Assembly (NCBI GenBank): GCA_958439425.1
Contig: CAUBVH010000025.1
Span: forward strand, 1 to 16,942
DNA from: an uncultured Collinsella sp.
GTDB lineage: Bacteria; Actinomycetota; Coriobacteriia; Coriobacteriales; Coriobacteriaceae
Length of the DNA: 16,942 bases
Direction: 5' to 3'
Shown: positions 1 through 7,438 of the stretch, one piece after another
How positions within the stretch are numbered: the stretch's first letter is position 1
Layout of the letters: the number at the start of each line of letters is the position of its first letter
The notes under the pieces: model-generated
Told to the model about the DNA's origin: nothing
Databases searched by the model: none
Seen by the model: the letters and a program-made list of their open reading frames with translations, nothing else
Position numbers and translations under genes: made by a program

Positions 1-535
1 TCGAGTCTAGATTTCCCGTTGGCTCGTCGGCCAAAATGATGGGCGGGTCGTTGACGAGGGCGCGCGCGATGGCGACGCGCTGCATCTGTCCGCCCGAGAG
101 TTCCGATATGCGGTGGTCCCAATGGTCGACCGGCAGTGTGACGGCTTGCAGCGCGTGCACGGCGCGCATCTCGCGCTGGCTACACGGCACATTGGTGTAG
201 GACAGCGGCAGCATGACGTTTTCGATCACCGTCAGACGCGGCAGCAAGTTAAAACTCTGAAAGACAAAGCCGATGCTCAGCGCGCGCACCTCGGTGAGCT
301 CATCATCGTCGAGCTCGGCGACGTTGAGCCCTTGCAGGAAATAATCACCCGCCGTCGGCTTGTCCAAGCAGCCCAGGATGTTCATGAGCGTCGACTTGCC
401 CGAGCCCGAGGGGCCGGTGATTGCGACGAACTCACCGGGGTTCACCGCCAGGCTCACGTTGTGCAGGATGTGGGCGCAACCGGCCTCGCTCTCAAAGATG
501 CGGTGCACGTTGCGGATGTCGATGACGGGACGCAT
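1..535 (-). CDS. ABC transporter ATP-binding protein (MacB/LolD type), 3' end cut by window edge
   Basis: Hydrolyses ATP to drive a membrane permease, probably for export of a lipophilic substrate or peptide together with the adaptor gene immediately upstream. The 178 visible residues contain Walker A GPSGSGKST (41-49), the Q-loop in VFQSFNLL (Q93), signature LSGGQ (146-150) and Walker B IILADEPTGNLD (166-177). The H-loop and the C terminus lie beyond base 1. The wording of these motifs is typical of the MacB/LolD/FtsE group. The start codon overlaps the adaptor stop as TAATG (one shared base), so translation is probably coupled. The permease is not visible and would be expected next, off the left edge. 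Family call is firm; the substrate is unknown. Confidence 0.93.
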   Translation of the reverse strand, partial: MRPVIDIRNVHRIFESEAGCAHILHNVSLAVNPGEFVAITGPSGSGKSTLMNILGCLDKPTAGDYFLQGLNVAELDDDELTEVRALSIGFVFQSFNLLPRLTVIENVMLPLSYTNVPCSQREMRAVHALQAVTLPVDHWDHRISELSGGQMQRVAIARALVNDPPIILADEPTGNLDS

Positions 536-1953
536 TACTTGCCCTCGTCGGCAGACATATTGTCGCCGCCGTCTGCCGTCATGCCTGTGCCGGTATCCGT
601 CACGATGGTGTCGCCGTCGCGTAACTTGGTAACCGGGACGTCTGGGTTGATCTCGTTGCCCTGGTCGTCGCGCTTGACCTGCGTCTTACCGACTACAGCC
701 TCGTTGTCGTTTTGCGTCACGACGGTCACCTTCACGCGGCGCGTCTTCTTGCCTTCCGAATCGGTGGCCAGATTGACGTAATAGTGCTCGCCATCTTCGG
801 TCATCAGCGCCATGGTCGGCACCATAACCACGTCGTCGAGCTTCTCGGTCACTACCGAGACCTCGGCAGTCATACCCGGCTTAAGGCGCGCGTCGGGTGC
901 TTCGATGAGGATGTCGACGTTAAAGGTCACGCTGCCGCCGCCGGAGTTGGAGTCGGAGTTTGCCACCGAGGCGATGGCCGTGACCGTTCCCTGGCTCACG
1001 ATATCGGGAAACGCTGGATAGGTCACGTTGGCGCTCTGGCCCACAGCGATCTTGGCGATATCCTTTTCGCCCACCTGCACGGTCACCTTCATTTTGGACA
1101 GGTCAGCGATCTGCATGCACTGCTTGCCGCCGCTTGTATCGCTTTCACCCATGATCATGCCGCCTGTTACCGTGGCGCCCACCTTGGCGTTAAGCTCCAC
1201 GATGCTGCCCGAGCTCGGCGCCGTAACCGTGCGCCCGGCGGCCTTGGCGTTCGCCTGGTCGAGGTTTGCCTGGGCCGATGCGAGGCTGCGCTGCGCGGCC
1301 GATACGGCGTTCGTGTCCGCTGATGCGGCGGAGACGCCAGCCGCTGCGGAAGCTCCATCGACGTCCGTCGTTGGGGTGGCCTGCGCGACAGCGGCGGCTT
1401 TCTGCGCGTTGGTAAGGTCTTCCTGGGCGGCTGCAACTGCACGCTGCGACTCGGCAACGTTGCGATCGAGCTCGTCGTTTTTAATGGTCATAAGCACGTC
1501 GCCCTCGTTGACGGATTGGCCTGCCTGCACGTTGATCGAATCGACCGTACCGTCGACAGAAGGGGAGACCACTGAGGACGAAATGGGTTTGAGCTGGCCT
1601 TTCGCCTCGACCGTTGTGGTAAACGTGCCCTCGGTCACCATGTCGGTCACAGGCCCGCTAGCGCCCTGCGGCTGCGCATTGATAACCAGGGTTGCGACAA
1701 TGGCAATGAGCGCGATGGCACCTACGACGCCGGCGGCAATACCGCGTCGAATCAGCTTTTTGCGTCGACGTTCGGCACGTTTTGCCTTGAGCTTGGCATA
1801 CGCCTCTTCATCGGAAATTTCGGCCGTATCGTTCGTGCGTTCGCTCTGCTTGTCGGCATGTACGTTTTTAATCAGAGGAATCGTTTCGGTGGCACCTTCG
1901 GGCGTGTACTCGGCATCATCCGGGCCTGGGGTGATGGTGGGGACATTCGGCAT
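535..1953 (-). CDS. Efflux RND/MacA-like periplasmic adaptor subunit (HlyD family)
   Basis: Membrane-anchored adaptor of an ABC exporter; partner of the ATPase encoded right after it. The 472 residues comprise a cytoplasmic, charged N-terminal tail (1-70), one transmembrane helix (about 71-92), a split biotinyl/lipoyl-like hairpin domain (first half about 128-158, second half about 241-268), an Ala/Gln-rich coiled-coil hairpin between them (about 160-240, broken by an Ala/Thr-rich stretch), and a beta-barrel and membrane-proximal region to the C terminus, which is Asp/Gly-rich. The start is supported by AAAGGAG six bases upstream of ATG. In a Gram-positive cell envelope such adaptors work with MacB-like permeases without an outer-membrane channel. 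The long cytosolic tail ahead of the helix is larger than in Escherichia coli MacA. Substrate not deducible. Confidence 0.9.
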   Translation of the reverse strand: MPNVPTITPGPDDAEYTPEGATETIPLIKNVHADKQSERTNDTAEISDEEAYAKLKAKRAERRRKKLIRRGIAAGVVGAIALIAIVATLVINAQPQGASGPVTDMVTEGTFTTTVEAKGQLKPISSSVVSPSVDGTVDSINVQAGQSVNEGDVLMTIKNDELDRNVAESQRAVAAAQEDLTNAQKAAAVAQATPTTDVDGASAAAGVSAASADTNAVSAAQRSLASAQANLDQANAKAAGRTVTAPSSGSIVELNAKVGATVTGGMIMGESDTSGGKQCMQIADLSKMKVTVQVGEKDIAKIAVGQSANVTYPAFPDIVSQGTVTAIASVANSDSNSGGGSVTFNVDILIEAPDARLKPGMTAEVSVVTEKLDDVVMVPTMALMTEDGEHYYVNLATDSEGKKTRRVKVTVVTQNDNEAVVGKTQVKRDDQGNEINPDVPVTKLRDGDTIVTDTGTGMTADGGDNMSADEGK

Positions 1954-1986
1954 AGCGTCTCCTTTATAGAAAGTTCCTCAATAAGT

Positions 1987-2018
1987 ATATGCGCTCGTCG
2001 CGTAAGGCGGGCGCATAT
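1987..2018. repeat. Short inverted repeat between the transpeptidase and adaptor genes
   Basis: ATATGCGC (1987-1994) is repeated inverted as GCGCATAT (2011-2018), and further G·T pairs extend the stem when read as plus-strand RNA. A second, outer pair AGTTCC (1972-1977)/GGAACT (2032-2037) brackets it. It lies 68-99 bases past the transpeptidase stop codon and about 35 bases upstream of the adaptor start. There is no clear T-tract on the minus strand, so terminator function is uncertain; it could equally be an operator. The remaining intergenic sequence (1954-2085) shows nothing else convincing. Confidence 0.35.
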
Positions 2019-2085
2019 GGCGGATTCTTTCGGAACTGTTAGATTGGTCGCAGCGGCTCCACGTTGTAGGAATGCGCGCGTTGCA

Positions 2086-3801
2086 CTACGAGTGGACAAC
2101 CACGCACAGGCCGACTTTGATGCAGTCGTGAAGTGCCTTGGCGTCGGCCAGGCGCAGGTTGATGCAACCGTGGCTGCCGCACCACTTGTACGACTCGGCG
2201 TTATCGAAGCTCTTGTCGTTTTGCCAGGTGGCATCGTGGAAGCCGATCATGTTGCCCTCAAACGGCATCCAGTAGCTAACCGGGCTTTCGTATTTGGGCT
2301 TGCCGGTCTCGGGGTCCTTGGCACCGATGAGTTTGCTGGCGCCGTCGTTGCTGTTGATCTGCCAGACGCCCTCGGGCGTGGCGTCCTCGCCCGGCTTTCC
2401 CGAGATAAAGTTGGCCTCCCACACGATATTGCCGCTCTCGTCGTAGTAGCGCGCGTGCTGCTCGGACAGATCGACATCGATGTATGCCTTCCAGTCGGGC
2501 TCTCCCTTTGCGGTAAAGGTGTCGGCCTTCTGGGAGTACTTGATATCGATTTCGCCGGTCTGCTTGTTGTTAATGGCGTCTTCGACCTGCTTGGCGAGCG
2601 AGCTGCTGTCGATGGACCAACCAAAGTCGCCGCCTTCGACGGCGCACTGCTTGCCATCGGCGCGCGTCCACCAGCGAGTGGAGCCCACGGTATTAAAGCC
2701 GTTGGCAAGCTCGGCTGCCCAGCTGCTGATCTGCGACGTATCGAGCGTGGGGTTGGCCGGATCGGCAAAGCTGATCCACTGCAACACGGAGCTGCCATCA
2801 ACCTTGCCGGCATCCTCGCCGTTGAGCTTGAGGGTCACGTTGACGCCCAAGAAGTTGTTGGCGGCATCGCATGCGGCCTGAATCTGATCATCGGTCAGCG
2901 TTCCATTGAGTGGCTCATAGGCATCGTTGCCGAGCTTGGAAAGATCTACGGTCTCGGCCAGCGAGGCAAGCTCGAGCTCGGCATACTTAATGACATGCTC
3001 GCGGTTGAGTTTTTCGTTGGAGCGCGCCTTCTCGACGGTAAACTTGCCGGCCTGCTCGTCATAGGAGCTATTGGCCTCGAACGCGCCCGAACGCCCCTCG
3101 TTAAACTCGTCGATGGCGGCGCCCAGATCCTTCTCAAACTGCTTTTGGTCAAAGGTGTCGGAGAGCATGGACAGGTCGACGTCTTGATCAAGATCGACTT
3201 CGTTGGAGCTAGCGGTTGTTTTGGTCTTGCCGCTTAAGGATTCTACAAGGCGAACCGGCCATACAAAGGCTTCGTTGCGGCTGATAATCTCTTTTGCGGC
3301 AGCTTCGCCGTCGACAATGGGCTCATCGGACTCGGGCTGATAGGTCCAGCTAAAGTCATCGCCCGCCACGGTGAGCTTATAGTGCTTCCACGCCGAGTTG
3401 ACCTTGGTGGCGGCAGACGAAGCGTTTGAGAACGAGACGTCGACGCCGGCAATGGTAGTGTTGGGGTAGGCTACCTGCGAAAACGCTACGACGCCTACGA
3501 TATAGACAATGACGATAAGACCCAGGACGACAAAGAGCGTCGTCTTTTTGCCCGACTTATTGTTCTCGGCGGGTTTGCGTGCGGGGCCGCGATCGCCTCG
3601 AGCGTGCGTGGGGGGCTGCTTGGGCGCATTGCCGTTTGCCAGGCGCTGCTGACGCTGCTGGTTCGGGCGTTGGGAAGCGTTTGCCGCACCACGCTGCTGA
3701 CCGCGGCTCGGCGCGATAGGACGCGGCGACTGAACGCCGCCGGTATGCCTGGTCGGCTGCTGCGGATCGGGAATCAGTTGAGTTCGATCGTTTTGCGACA
3801 T
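2086..3801 (-). CDS. Membrane-anchored L,D-transpeptidase with YkuD catalytic domain
   Basis: Makes 3-3 peptidoglycan cross-links or attaches proteins to meso-diaminopimelate-type stem peptides outside the membrane. The 571 residues comprise a cytosolic tail rich in Gln, Pro and Arg (1-85), one transmembrane helix (about 87-109), a long extracellular region resembling the PG_binding_4/VanW-associated repeats often found ahead of this domain (about 112-435), and a YkuD domain (about 440-571). The catalytic motif is SHGCINLR with nucleophile Cys546 and an upstream His522 (GFHDA). Two ATGs lie nine bases apart. The one at 3810 sits directly against the AAGGA ribosome site, while that at 3801 is 10 bases away, so I chose the latter (protein begins MSQNDRTQ). 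A perfect TATAAT lies upstream. It ends 133 bases before the efflux adaptor, so co-transcription is possible. Confidence 0.93.
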   Translation of the reverse strand: MSQNDRTQLIPDPQQPTRHTGGVQSPRPIAPSRGQQRGAANASQRPNQQRQQRLANGNAPKQPPTHARGDRGPARKPAENNKSGKKTTLFVVLGLIVIVYIVGVVAFSQVAYPNTTIAGVDVSFSNASSAATKVNSAWKHYKLTVAGDDFSWTYQPESDEPIVDGEAAAKEIISRNEAFVWPVRLVESLSGKTKTTASSNEVDLDQDVDLSMLSDTFDQKQFEKDLGAAIDEFNEGRSGAFEANSSYDEQAGKFTVEKARSNEKLNREHVIKYAELELASLAETVDLSKLGNDAYEPLNGTLTDDQIQAACDAANNFLGVNVTLKLNGEDAGKVDGSSVLQWISFADPANPTLDTSQISSWAAELANGFNTVGSTRWWTRADGKQCAVEGGDFGWSIDSSSLAKQVEDAINNKQTGEIDIKYSQKADTFTAKGEPDWKAYIDVDLSEQHARYYDESGNIVWEANFISGKPGEDATPEGVWQINSNDGASKLIGAKDPETGKPKYESPVSYWMPFEGNMIGFHDATWQNDKSFDNAESYKWCGSHGCINLRLADAKALHDCIKVGLCVVVHS

Positions 3802-3858
3802 CGTATGCATATCCTTCGAATTTCGCCTTGCGGCTCATCGTGTTTTTACTGGGCTTGC

Positions 3859-3887
3859 ATTATAGCGATTGCCCTGCTGTTTGTGGT
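3859..3887 (-). promoter_or_regulatory. Probable promoter of the L,D-transpeptidase gene
   Basis: A perfect -10 hexamer TATAAT is read on the minus strand at 3864-3859. Seventeen bases upstream is ACCACA (3887-3882), which matches the -35 consensus only in its last three bases. Transcription would start near 3852 and leave a leader of about 50 bases before the chosen start codon. The -10 is strong and the -35 weak, suggesting either an activator or a modest promoter. The palindrome at 3914-3929 lies a little upstream and could be a regulator site. Confidence 0.5.
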
Positions 3888-3913
3888 ACGGAAACGGTGG
3901 CATTCGTAAGAGC

Positions 3914-3929
3914 TGGGACAAATGTCCCA
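3914..3929. repeat. TGGGACA-AA-TGTCCCA palindrome
   Basis: Seven-base arms TGGGACA (3914-3920) and TGTCCCA (3923-3929) are separated by AA. The palindrome lies between the sdaA stop codon (22 bases away) and the transpeptidase promoter. The same heptamer is used four times in the large inverted repeat at 8991-9092. There is no T-tract after it on the minus strand, so a terminator for sdaA is unlikely. It could be an operator or a minimal member of the dispersed palindrome family. Confidence 0.5.
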
Positions 3930-3950
3930 CTATTGAGTCGTTCTTGGTCA

Positions 3951-5558
3951 CTACCCGCACACACCGCATTTTGCACAGGCCGACAGTGCGGCAGGAGCCT
4001 GCGCGATGCCGCCCTTTGCCGTCTCGCGCAGCGTGGCCGGCAACGCGTGGCCCACCGAGAGCATGACGTGCGCCATCTGGTCAAACGGCACCAGGCTCTT
4101 GATACCGGCAAGTGCAAGCTGCGCCGAGCTAAAAGCCGCCGCCACGCCGATGGCGTTGCGGTTTTGGCAGGGTACCTCCACGAGGCCACCGACGGGGTCA
4201 CAAACGAGGCCCAGCAGGTTACTCAGCGCGATGGAACTGGCGTCGAGCGCCTGCTCGGGCGTGCCGCCGAGCATCTGCACCAGCGCGGCGGCTGCCATGG
4301 CGGCGGCGCTTCCCACCTCGGCCTGGCAGCCGCCTTCGGCGCCGGCGACGCAGGCGCTCGTGGTGAGGTTGAGGCCGATGGCGGCTGCGCAGTAGAGCGC
4401 GTCCATGACTTGCTCGTCGTCGAGCTGCAGGCGATCGGCGAGCGCCAGCACGCAGCCGGGCACAACACCCGCGGATCCTGCCGTCGGAGCTGCGACGATC
4501 ACGCCCATGGTGGCGGAGCGCTCGAGCACGGCCATGGCGCGGGCCACGGCGTCGGTCTGGACGGCGCCCATCAGGCTTATGTTCAGATCGTTTCGGCTGG
4601 TGGCATCGACAAGCTTTGCCTCGCCGCCGATGAGGCCGCCGAGCGAGCGCTGTGGATTGGAAATGGGGGCTGTGGTCTCTTCGCGCATGACGTCGAGTAC
4701 GCGGCGCATGGCGGCGATAGCGTGTGCCTCGCCGGTCAGACGTGCCTCGCGCACGGCCATGACGGCGCCGATGTTGAGCCCCAGTTCCTCGCACGCATCG
4801 AGCAGCTGCTCGCCGTCGTCGAAGATTTCCTTTGCCGAGACGCCGGGGGAGAGCGACGAGGCAGAACCGGGGAGCTCGATAAAGGTCGCGTAATCGACAT
4901 TGTCGAGCTTGCGGAGCATGGGGACGACGGTGTCGTCGGGGGCGCCGTCGGTCTCAAAGACGGAGTAGGCCTGGCCGCCCACTTCGGTGCGGTAGGTGCG
5001 GCAGAAGGCGATGTTCACATGGGCGTAGGCGAGCAGGTTGGTGAGCGCTGCGAGCACGCCGGGGACGTCCTGGTGCGTCACGAAGAGCGTGGAATACATG
5101 CCCGAGATGTCGACGCCGACGCCGTTAATGCGGCTGATGCGCATCTTGCCGCCGCCCAAGCTCTCGCCGCGGACCTGCGCCGTGGCGCCCGTGGCGTCGA
5201 CCATATCGATGTCGACGGTGTTGGGGTGGATGGAGGCGTCGTCGCCCTTGATGTCAAAGTGATATTCGAGGCCCTGCTTACGTGCGAGGTCAAAGGCCTG
5301 CTTGATGTTCTCGTCATCGGTGTCGAGGCCCAGAATGCCCGCGACGAGAGCGCGATCGGTGCCGTGGCCGCGGTAGGTGTGGGCGAAGGAGTTCCACAGG
5401 CCAAAGGTGACTTTGGTGATGCGGCCTTCCAGCAGGCTGGCGGCAACTTGTGCGCAGCGCAGGGCGCCAGCGGTGTGCGATGAGCTGGGGCCGACCATGA
5501 TGGGGCCCAAGATCTCGAATGCCGAGGTCGTAGCTAGTGTTTGCGGCTTGCCTGCCAT
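3951..5558 (-). CDS. sdaA: L-serine dehydratase (L-serine ammonia-lyase), fused beta-alpha iron-sulfur type
   Basis: Converts L-serine to pyruvate and ammonia in the cytosol with a [4Fe-4S] cluster, feeding serine into central metabolism. The 535 residues comprise the allosteric substrate-binding domain with GPSSSHT (23-29), an ACT-like domain (about 155-230) and the catalytic alpha domain (about 240-535). The expected three cluster cysteines are Cys411, Cys453 and Cys464. Their spacings of 42 and 11 match those I recall for the Legionella enzyme (Cys343/385/396). The C terminus carries CAKCGVCG, whose penultimate Cys534 could serve as the auto-inhibitory tail cysteine described in that enzyme. 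AGGAG lies five bases before the ATG. The gene is single-chain, not split as in Bacillus. A long hairpin occupies its probable 5' leader. Confidence 0.96.
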   Translation of the reverse strand: MAGKPQTLATTSAFEILGPIMVGPSSSHTAGALRCAQVAASLLEGRITKVTFGLWNSFAHTYRGHGTDRALVAGILGLDTDDENIKQAFDLARKQGLEYHFDIKGDDASIHPNTVDIDMVDATGATAQVRGESLGGGKMRISRINGVGVDISGMYSTLFVTHQDVPGVLAALTNLLAYAHVNIAFCRTYRTEVGGQAYSVFETDGAPDDTVVPMLRKLDNVDYATFIELPGSASSLSPGVSAKEIFDDGEQLLDACEELGLNIGAVMAVREARLTGEAHAIAAMRRVLDVMREETTAPISNPQRSLGGLIGGEAKLVDATSRNDLNISLMGAVQTDAVARAMAVLERSATMGVIVAAPTAGSAGVVPGCVLALADRLQLDDEQVMDALYCAAAIGLNLTTSACVAGAEGGCQAEVGSAAAMAAAALVQMLGGTPEQALDASSIALSNLLGLVCDPVGGLVEVPCQNRNAIGVAAAFSSAQLALAGIKSLVPFDQMAHVMLSVGHALPATLRETAKGGIAQAPAALSACAKCGVCG

Positions 5559-5581
5559 GGGTGCTCCTGTTCTATCCCGTC

Positions 5582-5702
5582 GTTCCGAGGGCTTTGGTAT
5601 TTGGTCGCCTGCTCTACAGTCCTGGCTCGCACGGAGGCCACATTAAGTGGCCTCCGGCTCGTGCGGAACTCGCGACCGACCAAATACCAAAGCCCTCAGA
5701 AC
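5582..5702. repeat. Long nested hairpin upstream of sdaA
   Basis: The outer arms at 5587-5607 and 5677-5697 are a perfect 21-bp inverted repeat (5'-GAGGGCTTTGGTATTTGGTC...). After one mismatch they extend by GTTC/GAAC to 5582 and 5702. Inside is a second hairpin with arms GGAGGCCAC (5633-5641) and GTGGCCTCC (5647-5655) and loop ATTAA. Past a five-base bulge it extends by CGCAC/GTGCG. The whole structure ends 24 bases before the sdaA start codon and would fill almost all of the leader if the promoter at 5705-5735 is real. It is not followed by a T-tract, so it is not a typical terminator. Confidence 0.85.
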
Positions 5703-5704
5703 TT

Positions 5705-5735
5705 AGGATACATGGTTGGAGTGGCTGGATGTCAA
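5705..5735 (-). promoter_or_regulatory. Possible sdaA promoter
   Basis: On the minus strand, a perfect -35 TTGACA (5735-5730) is followed 19 bases later by TATCCT (5710-5705), a 4/6 match to the -10 consensus. The 19-bp spacing is longer than ideal. Predicted initiation near 5698 coincides with the outer end of the long hairpin, so the transcript would begin at or inside its first arm. Plausible but unproven. Confidence 0.4.
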
Positions 5736-5770
5736 AATTTATCAGCTGGGGACGTGCTGTTCATTGCGCA

Positions 5771-5786
5771 TCGAAATATTCACACC
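5771..5786 (-). promoter_or_regulatory. GGTGTGAATATTTCGA motif, also found upstream of metK
   Basis: Read on the minus strand, GGTGTGAATATTTCGA (5786-5771) recurs with one base fewer as GGTGTGAATATTCGA (7248-7234). Both copies face the same way relative to the next gene (sdaA and metK, respectively). Here it lies about 36 bases upstream of the possible sdaA -35 box. A regulator site or a repeated promoter fragment are the main possibilities. Confidence 0.4.
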
Positions 5787-5798
5787 ACCGTGTAAATA

Positions 5799-5832
5799 AA
5801 AAGAAGTACCGGTTGGGGCCGGTACTTCTTTT
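5799..5832 (-). terminator. Intrinsic terminator of metK
   Basis: A perfect 14-bp stem, AAAAGAAGTACCGG (5799-5812) against CCGGTACTTCTTTT (5819-5832), encloses a six-base loop. Read from metK on the minus strand, the stem runs into a T-rich tract (CTTTTTATTTAC), the classic form. It starts 39 bases after the metK stop codon, so metK is probably terminated before sdaA. Confidence 0.9.
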
Positions 5833-5870
5833 GGTTCTAATGCTTTGCTGTCTGGGCTCTGCGAACCTAT

Positions 5871-7151
<1,281 letters not shown>

Positions 7152-7218
7152 GATTGTCCTTTCAAAAACGTGTCCCAGCGACCGTTACCATTCCGCCGGG
7201 CTCTCTATGCAAGGGCAC

Positions 7219-7248
7219 ATCATATCGCGTTAATCGAATATTCACACC
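7219..7248 (-). promoter_or_regulatory. Possible metK promoter with shared GGTGTGAATATTCGA motif
   Basis: On the minus strand, -10-like TATGAT (7224-7219; 5/6 match to consensus) lies 16 bases downstream of TGTGAA (7246-7241), a poor -35. The TGTGAA is part of GGTGTGAATATTCGA (7248-7234), nearly identical to a motif upstream of sdaA. The segment contains the palindrome GAATATTC. The leader from here to the metK start would be about 60 bases, too short for the usual SAM riboswitch classes. Confidence 0.35.
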
Positions 7249-7260
7249 CTTTCCGCACCT

Positions 7261-7354
7261 ACTCATTGGGGACAGACTTAAATGAGTAGGGGACAGACTT
7301 AAATGACCAGCCGGGTGCTTATTGGGTGGTCATTTAAGTCTGTCCCCAATGAGT
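7261..7354. repeat. Double hairpin with two alternative left arms between metK and gltX
   Basis: The outer arms at 7261-7285 and 7330-7354 are a perfect 25-bp inverted repeat. An inner left arm at 7289-7309 also pairs perfectly over 21 bp with 7327-7347, around a 17-base loop. The two left arms share GGGGACAGACTTAAATGA (7268-7285 and 7289-7306) as a direct repeat with a 21-base period. Both pairings need the same right arm, so only one can form at a time. The element sits upstream of both divergent genes, so it is not a terminator of either. Confidence 0.92.
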
Positions 7355-7438
7355 GGGTCGGTGCCCTTTGTGCGGAGGTTGCTTTGTTGCTTTATACTGA
7401 TGCGGTTAGACATCCATCCTGCAATCGAGGAGATATCC

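Noticed and set aside
3828..5483. Long open frame (551 codons) on the plus strand opposite sdaA
   Set aside because: Antisense shadow caused by high GC and codon bias; the opposite strand carries an unmistakable serine dehydratase with a ribosome site, and the antisense product is His/Val/Gly-rich with no recognisable domain.
7152..7260. SAM riboswitch in the metK leader
   Set aside because: No recognisable SAM-I/II/III-type core; the probable leader is only about 60 bases and has no terminator/antiterminator pair.
7261..7354. CRISPR-like direct repeats
   Set aside because: Only two direct copies with a three-base separation and an inverted third copy; better described as an alternative hairpin.
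7152..7438. T-box leader for gltX
   Set aside because: No T-box bulge sequence or specifier-like stem was recognised, and the hairpins present are long simple palindromes.
7322..7438. N-terminal extension of glutamyl-tRNA synthetase
   Set aside because: The in-frame extension is translated palindrome and leader sequence; the start at 7439 has a good ribosome site and a family-typical N terminus.
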